From Polynucleobacter sp. 73C-SIWE (GTDB taxonomy: Bacteria > Pseudomonadota > Gammaproteobacteria > Burkholderiales > Burkholderiaceae), in assembly GCF_018882465.1 (NCBI RefSeq), contig NZ_JACVOK010000002.1:558001-622000 (forward strand): a DNA stretch of 64,000 bases, written 5' to 3'. The translations under genes and the position numbers were made by a program. Positions 28,935-38,440 of the stretch are shown here, in pieces (the first letter of the stretch is position 1; every line of letters begins with the position of its first letter). The notes under the pieces were generated by a model that saw nothing but the letters and a program-made list of their open reading frames with translations, was not told where the DNA came from and did no database searches.

Positions 28935-31031
28935 AATTGCCATGTCTTGAGCAGCAAAAGGATCTTTCACTACTTTTGGCGAAGACTTGACATCGAGCTT
29001 CTTAGCCTTAGTACCTGGCATCAACTCAAAATCAGGGGTAAAAATCGTCAATGTGCTCTTGAGTTGATCAAAGGATTTACGGTCGCCATCAAATCTGGCC
29101 TTACCTTCAGAGAGTAATTTTTCAAAGGTAGTCTGGCCACCCATGACCTTCTCTAAATCACTGCGATCTAAGGTGATGGTGAGATTGGGATTTTTTGCTT
29201 GCTGTCCTTTGATATTGGTAAGCGCAGAGTTACTCATCTCAATCACAAACTTCTCGCCATTATCTGGAGTACTCAGGTTAATAGTGAATTTCATGCCAGC
29301 AGCTTTTTTGCTATCCATGCTGATCGCCAAGGAATTGAGCCATAACTCTGTAGTCATGGCTTTAATCATGTCAGGCCCATTGGATTTCGGTGACGCTCCA
29401 GATGGCATGCCATGACGCAACTCGTACGCGGCACCCAAAAAGCTGTTGCGCACACTAGGACTCTCTTTTTGATAACCAATCTGCTCAAAGATATCTGCCA
29501 GTAAATCTTTTGCTGCAACGTTATTAGGTTCAGCATAGACCAGTTTATTCACTATCTCCATCGCTTCGCGATACTTTCCTTGCTTATAAAGTGACTTGCC
29601 TTTTGCCATGATTTTGGCTGGGCCACCCATCATCTCGACATAAAGAGGTGCAGAATCTTTTGGCGATAAGGGAATTAATGTAGCTGGATTTGCATCCCAA
29701 TAACCAAGATAACGATTAATCACTGCACGACTATTATGCTCTTCAGAGCCATGATAGCTATGGGCTGCCCATTGTGACTTCAGGCTTTCTGGCTGCTTAT
29801 AAACGTTATGCACTTCGTTGATCGTCACACCATTGTTGGCTAGATGCAAAACTTCATTGTTCAGGTGCGCATAGCTATCGCGCTGAGTGCGCATCACTTC
29901 TTGAATACGCTCATTACCCCACCGTGGCCAGCTATGTGATGCAAACATCACTTCTGCTTCATTGCCATAGCGATATAAGGCGTTATTAATATTTTTAGAC
30001 CAAGCTAAGGCATCCCGCACTAAGGCGCCCCGCAAGGTATAAATATTGTGGATGGTGCCCGTGATGTTTTCTGCAGCCCAGAATGCTTTGAGCTGCGGGA
30101 AATACGTATTCATCTCTGCAGGCGCTTCAGTGCCTGGCGTATTTTGAAACTCCATTTCAACGCCATCCACTGTCATCTTTTCAAATGGCTCATTAATGAG
30201 AATAGTTGGCTCAATTAAACCGAGATTCCCTGCGGCAGTATTTTTACCAATCGATTGATCCACGTGACCAAATGGGCTGCGGGGCAACAAGACGCCATAC
30301 TGAAAATACATCCGGCGTGTCATCGCATTACCTGCGTACACATTCTCAGCTACGGCATGATCCATAAAGCCAGCTGGGGCAATAATTTTCACTTTGCCGC
30401 TCTTCACATCAGCCTCATCCACCACGCCACGAACACCACCAAAGTGGTCTCCATGAGAATGGGAATACACCACTGCCACTACCGGGCGCTTGCCAAGTTT
30501 TTCGTTCACCAACTCTAGGGCAGCTCTTGCAGTTTCCTTAGCGGTGAGCGGATCAAACACAATCCAACCCGTATTGGTCTTCACAAAACTAATGTTGGCT
30601 AAGTCAAAGCCGCGGACTTGATAAATCTTGCCAGGAACAACCTCATAAAGGCCATAGCCCATATTAAGAATTGCTTGGCGCTGCAGTGATGGGTGCACAC
30701 TATCAAAGTCTTTGCCTTGTAGTAAGAACTCATAACTACCCATATCCCAGGCAACGTTTCCGGCATCTGCCATGATGGTCTTATAAGCCGGAGCAGCAAT
30801 AAATCCTTTTTTGGATTCTTCAAAGTCACGCTTATCCTCAAACGGCAGCGACTTGCGTAAACCGTTTTGTAGCTCAACCGTAAAACTGGAAGGGGCTTTG
30901 CCTTTGACATCAAAATGCTTGCCTTGCATTGCGCCTGGGTCTACAACTACACCGCCTCCGCCTGCTGCAAATGCGAGCCCTGAAATAAGAAGAGATGCTA
31001 AAAGAGCGTAATTGGTGAGTATGGGTTTCAT
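28920..31031 (-). CDS. Metallo-beta-lactamase-fold linear alkyl sulfatase (SdsA-like)
   Basis: 703 residues. Hydrolyses primary alkyl sulfates such as dodecyl sulfate. Signal peptide to about residue 22; metal motif H-S-H-G-D-H at 191-196; a dimerisation domain in the middle with SHSWPRWGNERIQEV; C-terminal SCP2-like domain (about 575-690, MDSKKAAGMKFTINLS onward). Length and order match Pseudomonas SdsA1. Probably periplasmic. Stands alone, convergent with the CoA transferase gene. Freed alcohols could feed fatty-acid oxidation, although no link beyond proximity is visible. Confidence 0.9.
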   Translation of the reverse strand: MKPILTNYALLASLLISGLAFAAGGGGVVVDPGAMQGKHFDVKGKAPSSFTVELQNGLRKSLPFEDKRDFEESKKGFIAAPAYKTIMADAGNVAWDMGSYEFLLQGKDFDSVHPSLQRQAILNMGYGLYEVVPGKIYQVRGFDLANISFVKTNTGWIVFDPLTAKETARAALELVNEKLGKRPVVAVVYSHSHGDHFGGVRGVVDEADVKSGKVKIIAPAGFMDHAVAENVYAGNAMTRRMYFQYGVLLPRSPFGHVDQSIGKNTAAGNLGLIEPTILINEPFEKMTVDGVEMEFQNTPGTEAPAEMNTYFPQLKAFWAAENITGTIHNIYTLRGALVRDALAWSKNINNALYRYGNEAEVMFASHSWPRWGNERIQEVMRTQRDSYAHLNNEVLHLANNGVTINEVHNVYKQPESLKSQWAAHSYHGSEEHNSRAVINRYLGYWDANPATLIPLSPKDSAPLYVEMMGGPAKIMAKGKSLYKQGKYREAMEIVNKLVYAEPNNVAAKDLLADIFEQIGYQKESPSVRNSFLGAAYELRHGMPSGASPKSNGPDMIKAMTTELWLNSLAISMDSKKAAGMKFTINLSTPDNGEKFVIEMSNSALTNIKGQQAKNPNLTITLDRSDLEKVMGGQTTFEKLLSEGKARFDGDRKSFDQLKSTLTIFTPDFELMPGTKAKKLDVKSSPKVVKDPFAAQDMAITAGE

Positions 31032-31116
31032 GCCTTAGACCTAGTTATCAATGAAGAGATTCAATAATATGAGCCAGGGGTAGCATAGCAATTAGCCCTT
31101 AGGCTAATACCATTAG

Positions 31117-32571
31117 CTAAACTTGAGTTGAGCGAATCGCCTCCGGTGGTAGCTGAAAAACAAACTTAGCCCCACCGCCGGGATTAACTTCAAACCAAAT
31201 AGAGCCGCCATGACGACTAATGATGTGCTTGCATAGCCAAAGACCTAAGCCCATGCCAGAACCCTTTGTGCTGGAGAGCAATTCAAATAAGTGAGACTGT
31301 GACTCCTCAGATAAGCCCTCACCATTATCGGCAACAGAAAACTGCACACCAGCATCAGAGTGCACACCCTCAATCGTCAGCTTCTTATCGATTCGATCTG
31401 AAGTAGTCAAAGCTTCAATACCATTATTAATTAAGTTCAACATGACCTGCTGGATTTCACTAGCGTTAGCACTAGCCAGTAAATTGGGTCGCAAACGCAG
31501 TACTACCTGGATATTTTTTGCTGTGAGTTCGGGTTTAGCAATATTGAGTACTGTCTGAACCAAGTCTCCCAGGTTCACTTGTGAAGTATTGACTTCTCCG
31601 TCTGAGAAAATCGAGCGCAGCGAACGAATAATCCTTGCAGCACGTTGATTATCTGATAGCAAGGTAGCCAATATCTCCTTTTGGAGTTCAGGATTGAATT
31701 CACCCTCTGCCAGTTTCTTTTGTAAGAACTGAATATTTAAGCTCGACGCGCCAAGCGGTTGATTAAGTTCGTGGGCAATCGATGCAGATAATGCGCCTGT
31801 GCTTGCACTCTTATTGGCTTTGAGCAAAGAGCCTATTAATTGCTCACGCTCTTGCAAAAGCAGCTTAATTTCTTGGTTTTCATTTTGGGATTTCACATTA
31901 GCAATAGCAATCTGTTCGGCCCAATAACCACCGATGGCAACATAGGACAGCGTTGTCATTACCAGTTGCGCGATTGTGAATAGGATCAGCATCTGAGGAA
32001 TTTGCTCCACTTGCAAAATCGGTAATGCAGAAGCTGTCAAAATAGCAATGCGACCTAAAGCAAAGAACATTTCTGCAGAAGTGGCATATTGCAGATAAAG
32101 TAATTGCTTAGAGGGGGATATCTTATTCTTCCGAATAAGCACAATGATTTGCCAACCATAGAGTGCAGATGCTAGACATCCCATGAATATGGTACGAATT
32201 TCGAAATTAGCATTCAAGCGCATGTACTCGAAAACAACGATGAATATGACGAAGGAAATACCAAATCCAACTTTTAAGCTCGTGGAAATTTTTCCAATGA
32301 GAGATCTAGAAAATAGCGCCTGAAGAACGGCTGCTACATAAAACAAGGTGTTTGCTATCGTGAAATTAAATTGGGGATTTTTAATATCTACCACCATTAA
32401 TACCCCGGTTCCAAATACTAGTAAGGCCAGAATACTAGTCAGCAGCGAAGACATCCAATAAGGACTTGGCTTCACTAGATTCTGCGTGCGGTAGTAGTGG
32501 AATACACCAAAAAATAGGCCCATCTGAATAATGGCCAGAATAAAGAAATAAATAGATATCAATAGCTTCAC
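31117..32571 (-). CDS. Orphan 7TM sensor histidine kinase
   Basis: 484 residues. Seven hydrophobic segments occupy about residues 3-215. A short coiled coil (225-255) leads to the dimerisation/phosphoacceptor domain with His267 in SIAHELNQPLGA, the HELNQPL type found in DctB/FixL-like kinases. The ATPase domain has LNLINNGIEAL (N box), ADNGEGL, and GSGMGLGLWLCKHI. There is no receiver domain and no response-regulator gene next to it. The membrane part is 7TM-like, but I cannot assign a known sensor family or a ligand. Confidence 0.85.
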   Translation of the reverse strand: MKLLISIYFFILAIIQMGLFFGVFHYYRTQNLVKPSPYWMSSLLTSILALLVFGTGVLMVVDIKNPQFNFTIANTLFYVAAVLQALFSRSLIGKISTSLKVGFGISFVIFIVVFEYMRLNANFEIRTIFMGCLASALYGWQIIVLIRKNKISPSKQLLYLQYATSAEMFFALGRIAILTASALPILQVEQIPQMLILFTIAQLVMTTLSYVAIGGYWAEQIAIANVKSQNENQEIKLLLQEREQLIGSLLKANKSASTGALSASIAHELNQPLGASSLNIQFLQKKLAEGEFNPELQKEILATLLSDNQRAARIIRSLRSIFSDGEVNTSQVNLGDLVQTVLNIAKPELTAKNIQVVLRLRPNLLASANASEIQQVMLNLINNGIEALTTSDRIDKKLTIEGVHSDAGVQFSVADNGEGLSEESQSHLFELLSSTKGSGMGLGLWLCKHIISRHGGSIWFEVNPGGGAKFVFQLPPEAIRSTQV

Positions 32572-32688
32572 GACTTAATGTTACAACGACAGGCTTGATA
32601 TATAAATAAGTCCATTTTGATGAACCTTATAACACTCTTGAAATAATCAGCAATTACAATAAAGATAATCAATTAATCTAGAAAATAT

Positions 32689-33921
32689 ATGCGCTCATCT
32701 TCACTTGCAGCAATTCTGTTGCTCTCTCTGATTCTCATAGGGTGCTCTTCTCTAGAGCGTAAGTCTGCCGTTCCTGCTCAAGCGCTTAGTAAGGCTCAAA
32801 TTGCTGGTTTACCGAGCGTTCGTTATCTAATATCCACCCAGTCCGGCGTGGATGCGATGGTGAAGGACGTGATTCAACTGGAGCAGTCCCGCGGTAATAA
32901 AGCCTTTACTGGCGATGCTAACTATTTGGCTCTTTCTGGTGGTGGTGATGATGGTGCTTTCGGTGCTGGTCTTTTATTGGGATGGACTAAGCAAGGATCT
33001 AGACCCTCTTTCAATTTAGTGACCGGTATTAGTACGGGCGCTCTCATCGCTCCTTTTGCCTATTTGGGAAAAGAATATGATCCAGCGCTACGGCATGTCT
33101 ATACCAATATCAAACCTAAGGATATTTTTGTTGAGCGTGGCATTATCTCGGGAATCTTTAGTGATGGCTTAGCTGACTCTACACCCTTATATCAGCTGAT
33201 CTCCCAGTATGTTGATGCAGACTTCCTTAAGAAAATTTCCTATGAATACAACACCAACGGGCGCTGGCTATTGATTGGCACTACCAATATTGATGCGGGC
33301 GTTCCTATAGTTTGGAATATGGGACGTATTGCTAGTGTTGGCACCCCGGAGGCAATCGAACTCTTTCGCCGCATCATGCTTGCTTCTGCATCGATTCCAG
33401 GCGCATTTTCACCAGTGATGTTTGATTTCCTGGTAGATGGTATTGCTTTTCAAGAAATGCATGTGGATGGCGGCGCTAGTACACAAGTGTTTTTATATCC
33501 TTCTGCAGCAGTGCAAAAGGCTAATGAATTGGGCGTCAAACGACGTAGCAATCGACAGGCTTACATCATCCGCAATTCAAGACTAGATCCACGTTGGAAC
33601 GAAACGGAGCGACGCACTTTGAGCGTTGCAGGCCGAGCCATCTCTCAACTAATCCAGACACAAGGCATTGGCGACCTCTATCGTATTTATGCCATGACTA
33701 AGATGGATCAAGTTGGCTTCAATTTGGCCTATATTGGTTCAGACTTTAATGAAGCACATAAGGAAGAATTCGATACCGACTATATGAATGCTCTCTTTCA
33801 ATATGGTTATGAGCATGCCTTAAAAGGTTATCAGTGGAGCAAATATCCACCGGGCTTTAATGGAGCATTTGATACTGATGGCGAGAAGATGATTCTCAAT
33901 AAATCAGGCAATAAGAAGTAA
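32689..33921 (+). CDS. Patatin-like phospholipase lipoprotein
   Basis: 410 residues. Lipobox LIGC puts the lipidated cysteine at residue 19. The patatin hydrolase has the oxyanion loop SGGGDDGAFGAG (about 83-94), nucleophile Ser115 in GISTG and the catalytic Asp260 in HVDGG, so the Ser-Asp dyad is complete. Likely an envelope-anchored esterase or phospholipase. Followed by a bidirectional terminator shared with tRNA-Ser; divergent from the orphan kinase gene with a 117-nt spacer. Confidence 0.88.
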   Translation: MRSSSLAAILLLSLILIGCSSLERKSAVPAQALSKAQIAGLPSVRYLISTQSGVDAMVKDVIQLEQSRGNKAFTGDANYLALSGGGDDGAFGAGLLLGWTKQGSRPSFNLVTGISTGALIAPFAYLGKEYDPALRHVYTNIKPKDIFVERGIISGIFSDGLADSTPLYQLISQYVDADFLKKISYEYNTNGRWLLIGTTNIDAGVPIVWNMGRIASVGTPEAIELFRRIMLASASIPGAFSPVMFDFLVDGIAFQEMHVDGGASTQVFLYPSAAVQKANELGVKRRSNRQAYIIRNSRLDPRWNETERRTLSVAGRAISQLIQTQGIGDLYRIYAMTKMDQVGFNLAYIGSDFNEAHKEEFDTDYMNALFQYGYEHALKGYQWSKYPPGFNGAFDTDGEKMILNKSGNKK

Positions 33922-33930
33922 AAGCTCTAA

Positions 33931-33964
33931 AGAAAAACCCCAGTCAATAAGCTGGGGTTTGTAT
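33931..33964. terminator. Bidirectional intrinsic terminator
   Basis: AAACCCCAG (33935-33943) pairs with CTGGGGTTT (33952-33960) around an 8-nt loop. On the plus strand it is followed by GTATTTT and ends the patatin gene; on the minus strand it is followed by TTCTTT and ends tRNA-Ser. Confidence 0.85.
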
Positions 33965-33966
33965 TT

Positions 33967-34056
33967 TGGCGGAAGAGGTGAGATTCGAACTCACGGAGGA
34001 CTTTCATCCTCGCCAGTTTTCAAGACTGGTGCATTCAACCGCTCTGCCACTCTTCC
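33967..34056 (-). tRNA. tRNA-Ser (anticodon TGA)
   Basis: 90 nt including CCA. Acceptor GGAAGAG pairs with CTCTTCC. The anticodon arm is CCAGT-CTTGAAA-ACTGG with TGA in the loop. A long variable arm (GCGAGGATGAAAGTCCTCC) identifies a class II tRNA. The T arm is GTGAGTTCGAATCTCAC. It lies 20 nt after the oxidoreductase gene stop and may be read from that transcript or from a promoter inside that gene. Confidence 0.98.
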
Positions 34057-34076
34057 TTTGCGATTTCAGCCCTAGA

Positions 34077-35210
34077 TTATAAGGAACTTTTGATTTGCCC
34101 TTCTAAATACCTGGCAATAGCGATACTGGAGGTCAGTCCTGGGGACTCAAAGCCATACAAGTTATAGAGGCCTTGGAGCCCATGGTCCTTCGGAGTGTTA
34201 AAGCAGAAATCTCCTGCTGGGCTATTCGGTGGGACGATTTTAGCCCTAACTCCTGAATAATCTGGCTGCAAAGAGTTGTCTCTGAGCTCTGGCCAATAAC
34301 GACGCACCGCCTCATAAAAGCCCTCACTTCTTTTGGCATCTACGGTGTAATCAATTTGCTCTTCGCCTTCAATCTCAAGCCATTCAACATCGGGTCCAAA
34401 CTTGGCTTGTCCACCCATATCTAAAGTAAGGTGTACTCCAAGGCCACCAGGTTCTGGAATCGGATAGATCAAATGGCTAAATGGTGATTTGCCAGAAAGA
34501 GAAAAGTAATTTCCTTTTGCAAAATAAGCCTTGGGTATCAGCTCCTTACTCAAGCCTTCAATCTTTTGCGCAACTGCAGGAGCACTCATACCAGCGCAAT
34601 TAATCAGTAACTTGGTTTGCAACTTCATACCATCAAGTCCACCAATTTCTAATTCAAAGCCACCCTCTGCCCCTTGCCCAATGGGCTTTGCGCTCATTAA
34701 CGGTGAATGGTAAGCAATCATACCGCCTGCATCTTCAAATCCACCTAATAGTGAAAGCATATAGCCATGGCTATCAACAATTCCTGTGCTTGCAGAAAGT
34801 ATTGCAGCAGAACACTTGAGTTTTGGCTCAAGTTGTTTTGCCTCTGTGCCTGAAATCAACTTAATTTCTGGCACACCATTATTTTGTGCTTTATACAGAA
34901 TTGCTTGTAGGTCATTGATCTGAGAATCATCGGCAACGATGAGCTTGCCATAGGGCTGAGTTGCCACTTGATGACTGCGGCAATATTCATATAGGAGTCG
35001 ATTACCTTCTACACATAACTTGGCTTTAAGTGAATCCTTTGGGTAGTAGATGCCAGCATGAATCACTTCACTATTACGAGCGCTACTAATCGTGCCAAAA
35101 GAGCCCTCTCTTTCTAGCAGAATCGTTTCACGGCCTTGGAGCGCCATTTCTCGTGCAACAGCTAGGCCAACCACCCCGGCGCCGATCACGACACAGTCAA
35201 CTTGCTCCAT
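34077..35210 (-). CDS. FAD-dependent oxidoreductase, L-2-hydroxyglutarate oxidase-like
   Basis: 377 residues of the DAO/COG0579 family. Dinucleotide-binding GAGVVGLAVAREMALQG starts at residue 10, then ETILLERE. The phrase SSARNSEVIHAGIYYP (about 43-58) is characteristic of LhgO/L2HGDH relatives. The C-terminal GLYNLYGFESPGLTSS closes the FAD site. The substrate could be L-2-hydroxyglutarate or another 2-hydroxy acid. Divergent from pgi by 100 nt. Confidence 0.85.
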   Translation of the reverse strand: MEQVDCVVIGAGVVGLAVAREMALQGRETILLEREGSFGTISSARNSEVIHAGIYYPKDSLKAKLCVEGNRLLYEYCRSHQVATQPYGKLIVADDSQINDLQAILYKAQNNGVPEIKLISGTEAKQLEPKLKCSAAILSASTGIVDSHGYMLSLLGGFEDAGGMIAYHSPLMSAKPIGQGAEGGFELEIGGLDGMKLQTKLLINCAGMSAPAVAQKIEGLSKELIPKAYFAKGNYFSLSGKSPFSHLIYPIPEPGGLGVHLTLDMGGQAKFGPDVEWLEIEGEEQIDYTVDAKRSEGFYEAVRRYWPELRDNSLQPDYSGVRAKIVPPNSPAGDFCFNTPKDHGLQGLYNLYGFESPGLTSSIAIARYLEGQIKSSL

Positions 35211-35310
35211 CTATTTGTCCCGCTTTGTATTCATAACTAGGAATATACCGAAATCCTAGCATTTTCAGTGTTTTAGAGGATTTATCGGCCCTTCTTGATA
35301 AAATCTAGGA

Positions 35311-36798
35311 ATGTCTTCTAGACCTGAAAATATCGCTACTAGCACTCATACGGCCGTTGATGTGGTGCTTGATACTGCTTATCAAAATATCAGTGGGGCA
35401 CAGTGGGCAAACCTGTTCTCATTTGCTCGCAAATCCAAGTTAGAAGAGTTCATCGCCGATATGTTTGCTGGCAAACATATCAATCTGAGCGAAGATCGCC
35501 CTGCCTTACATTCCGCCTTGCGCAATCTCTCTAAAGTACCAGTGATACTCGATGGCAAAGATGTGATGCCAGCTGTTACAGAAGTATGGCGTCGCATAGA
35601 AGCGCTTTGCAATAAATGGGTTGGCGTCACCGATGTCATTCATATTGGCATTGGCGGATCAGACTTTGGTCCCCGCTTAGCGATTGAAGCCCTAGCCCAT
35701 GTTCCTGGCATTGAGAGCCGTGGCATGCGTATGCACTTCTTAGCCAATATTGATACTGCCGAACTTGCCCGTATTCTGGATCGTGCCCAACCTAATAGTA
35801 CCCGCGTTGTCATTGTTTCTAAATCGTTCACCACTTTAGAGACCACCATGAATGCCAAAGCTGTTGTGGCTTGGCTTAAGGCAAATGACTGCACCAAAGG
35901 TCAAATTGCGAATTCTTTATTTGCTGTAACCGCCAATGTTCCAGCTGCCAGAGAGTTTGACATTGAGGAAGATAATATTTTTCCTTTTTGGGATTGGGTT
36001 GGCGGTCGTTATTCAGTTTGGTCTGCTGTTGGTCTCCCAATTGCCCTGCAGTATGGCTTTAAAACCTTTGAAGAATTTTTGGCTGGTGCTCATGCTATGG
36101 ATTTGCATTTTAAGAATGCGCCCCTTGAGCAAAATCTGCCGGTCATCATGGCGCTTGCCCTCTTGCATCAGCAAGAAACTCTAGGTATTAAGGCATATGC
36201 AGCTATCCCCTATGCAGATGCCTTAGATTGGTTTCCAAAATGGTTGCAACAGCTCGATATGGAAAGCAATGGCAAGTCGATCGACCGCGATGGCAGGCCA
36301 GTCAAACACTCTTCACCAGTAGTCTTTGGTAGCGCAGGGAGTAATGCACAGCACTCCTACTTCCAGCTCCTTCATCAAGGTAGCGATGTTGTCCCGATTG
36401 ACTTCATTGCAGTACGCAAACCCATGAGCGATCGTCCAGAGGCTGTTGCACATCACCGTATCTTGCTATCAAACTGCTTGGCCCAAGCACAAGCTTTAGC
36501 CCATGGCAAAGCGGCTGATAATCCAAACGATGTTTATCCAGGTAATCGTCCAAGCAACTTGCTCCTTCTGCCAGAGCTCAATGCTTTTTATCTGGGCGCT
36601 CTTTTAGCTCTTTATGAAAACCGTGCCGCTAGTCTTGGCACACTATGGAATATCAATAGCTTTGATCAACCTGGGGTTGAGTACGGCAAGGTCCTGGCCA
36701 AGCCGATTGAGAAAGCACTTCTTACTGGCTTGCCTATAGAGGCGAATGACAGTATCGATGCTGTTACTGCTGCGCGTATTAATTTATTAAATAGTTAG
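35311..36798 (+). CDS. pgi: Glucose-6-phosphate isomerase
   Basis: 495 residues. Interconverts glucose-6-phosphate and fructose-6-phosphate. Sugar isomerase domains with IGIGGSDFGPRL (about 111-122), DWVGGRYSVWSAVGLP (about 228-243) and QLDMESNGKS (about 310) are present; GSAGSNAQHSYFQLLHQG carries the active-site region. Shorter than E. coli Pgi (549), mainly at the N terminus. Followed 25 nt later by a small open frame and then pgm. Confidence 0.96.
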   Translation: MSSRPENIATSTHTAVDVVLDTAYQNISGAQWANLFSFARKSKLEEFIADMFAGKHINLSEDRPALHSALRNLSKVPVILDGKDVMPAVTEVWRRIEALCNKWVGVTDVIHIGIGGSDFGPRLAIEALAHVPGIESRGMRMHFLANIDTAELARILDRAQPNSTRVVIVSKSFTTLETTMNAKAVVAWLKANDCTKGQIANSLFAVTANVPAAREFDIEEDNIFPFWDWVGGRYSVWSAVGLPIALQYGFKTFEEFLAGAHAMDLHFKNAPLEQNLPVIMALALLHQQETLGIKAYAAIPYADALDWFPKWLQQLDMESNGKSIDRDGRPVKHSSPVVFGSAGSNAQHSYFQLLHQGSDVVPIDFIAVRKPMSDRPEAVAHHRILLSNCLAQAQALAHGKAADNPNDVYPGNRPSNLLLLPELNAFYLGALLALYENRAASLGTLWNINSFDQPGVEYGKVLAKPIEKALLTGLPIEANDSIDAVTAARINLLNS

Positions 36799-36823
36799 TT
36801 TTTTATTTTAAATTTCGAATCAA

Positions 36824-37012
36824 ATGAAAAATATAAATACTCTATCTAGAGACATTAATATTGAAAATACTTCAGAATCAAGTTTAGCTTTGAAGCTAAA
36901 TATTGAACAGAAGCTTGCACTATTTGATAAAAATTTTCAAAGCATCGAAGTTATGGCTAGCGCGCCAATCGGTAAAGAATTTTTTAATAAACATTCATCC
37001 ACCTCGGGATAA
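36824..37012 (+). CDS. Small unrecognised protein between pgi and pgm
   Basis: 62 residues, AT-rich coding. I do not recognise it. The first half is polar; the second half has LALFDKNFQSIEVMASAPIGKEFF (landmark residues 31-54), a pattern that faintly recalls tails of small antitoxin-type proteins, but no toxin gene is next to it and I do not claim that function. It ends 3 nt before the pgm GTG, so translational coupling is possible and supports it being real. Confidence 0.4.
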   Translation: MKNINTLSRDINIENTSESSLALKLNIEQKLALFDKNFQSIEVMASAPIGKEFFNKHSSTSG

Positions 37013-37015
37013 ATT

Positions 37016-38401
37016 GTGCAACTTTCTCCATCCATTTTCAAAGCTTATGACATTCGCGGCATTATTGATGAGACTTTAGATCCATCGATTGCCAAATTGA
37101 TTGGCCAAGCCTTTGGCACCGAAATGCGCGAGCTTGGTGAAGCTGAAATCGTTATCGGTCGAGACGGTCGTTTATCTGGGCCCAGCCTAATTGCGGCCCT
37201 TACCGAAGGTCTTTTATCGACCGGCATTAATGTGATCGATTTAGGTATGGTAGCAACACCCATGGTGTACTTTGGCGCCAACCAAGTACTCAATGGCAAA
37301 AAGCCCAAGTCTGGGATCATGATTACTGGTAGTCATAACCCGCCAAACTACAACGGCTTCAAAATGGTTTTGGGTGGTGCTGCAATTTACGGTGAGCAGA
37401 TTCAGGGATTGCGTAAACGCATTGAAGCGAAGAAATTCATTTCTGGACAAGGAAGTCGCTCTACATTTGATATCTTCCCAATGTATCTAGAGCGCATCAT
37501 TGGTGATGTGAAGTTGGCTCGCCCTCTGAAGATTGCGGTTGATTGTGGCAATGGTGTAGGTGGTGCATTTGCTGGCAAGTTATTTAGAGCTCTAGGCTGT
37601 GAAGTTCAAGAACTCTTCTGTGAGGTCGATGGCCGTTTTCCGAATCACCATCCCGATCCTGCGCATATTGAGAACCTACAAGATCTCATTAAGAACTTAC
37701 AGACTACTGATAATGAATTAGGCCTTGCCTTTGATGGTGATGCTGATCGCTTGGGTGTTGTGACTAAAGACGGTCAAGTGATTTTCCCAGATCGTCAAAT
37801 GATGCTCTTTGCTAAAGATGTTCTGTCTCGCAATCCTGGTGGGCAGATTATTTATGACGTCAAATGTACTCGCAACTTGGCAACCTGGGTTAAACAATAC
37901 GGTGGCGAGCCTTTGATGTGGAAGACTGGCCACTCTCTAGTCAAGGCGAAGCTCAAAGAAACTGGTGCACCCCTTGCTGGTGAAATGTCAGGCCATATCT
38001 TTTTTAAGGACCGTTGGTTTGGTTTTGATGATGGCTTGTATACTGGCGCACGTCTTTTGGAGATTCTTTCTAAAGAGAAAGATCCAAACAAAACGCTCAA
38101 TGACTTACCGAATGCTATCTGTACGCCAGAATTACAACTCGCTTGTGCTGAAGGCGAGCCTTTTGCTTTACTGGAAACCATTAAAGCCAATGCCAAGTTC
38201 CCTACTGCAGAGTCCATCAACACGATTGACGGTGTGCGCGTGGAATATGCTGATGGCTTTGGGCTTGCTAGACCATCCAATACCACTCCAGTGGTAGTGA
38301 TGCGCTTTGAAGCAGATAGCGAAGAAGCAATTGCCCGCATTCAAGCTGAATTTAAGGCTGTATTGTTGGCTGCCAAGCCAGATGCGAAGCTGCCGTTTTA
38401 A
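37016..38401 (+). CDS. pgm: Phosphomannomutase/phosphoglucomutase
   Basis: 461 residues from a GTG with GGGA 8 nt upstream. Moves phosphate between C1 and C6 of glucose or mannose. The phosphoserine is Ser106 in TGSHNPPNYNG; the metal loop DGDADR is near residue 240; the sugar loop GEMSGH is near 322. The close match to AlgC-type dual enzymes suggests both substrates. It connects Pgi products to cell-surface sugar synthesis. Confidence 0.93.
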   Translation: MQLSPSIFKAYDIRGIIDETLDPSIAKLIGQAFGTEMRELGEAEIVIGRDGRLSGPSLIAALTEGLLSTGINVIDLGMVATPMVYFGANQVLNGKKPKSGIMITGSHNPPNYNGFKMVLGGAAIYGEQIQGLRKRIEAKKFISGQGSRSTFDIFPMYLERIIGDVKLARPLKIAVDCGNGVGGAFAGKLFRALGCEVQELFCEVDGRFPNHHPDPAHIENLQDLIKNLQTTDNELGLAFDGDADRLGVVTKDGQVIFPDRQMMLFAKDVLSRNPGGQIIYDVKCTRNLATWVKQYGGEPLMWKTGHSLVKAKLKETGAPLAGEMSGHIFFKDRWFGFDDGLYTGARLLEILSKEKDPNKTLNDLPNAICTPELQLACAEGEPFALLETIKANAKFPTAESINTIDGVRVEYADGFGLARPSNTTPVVVMRFEADSEEAIARIQAEFKAVLLAAKPDAKLPF

Positions 38402-38440
38402 CGCTCGCACATAAATATCTACAGTCGATTAAGATTTAGC

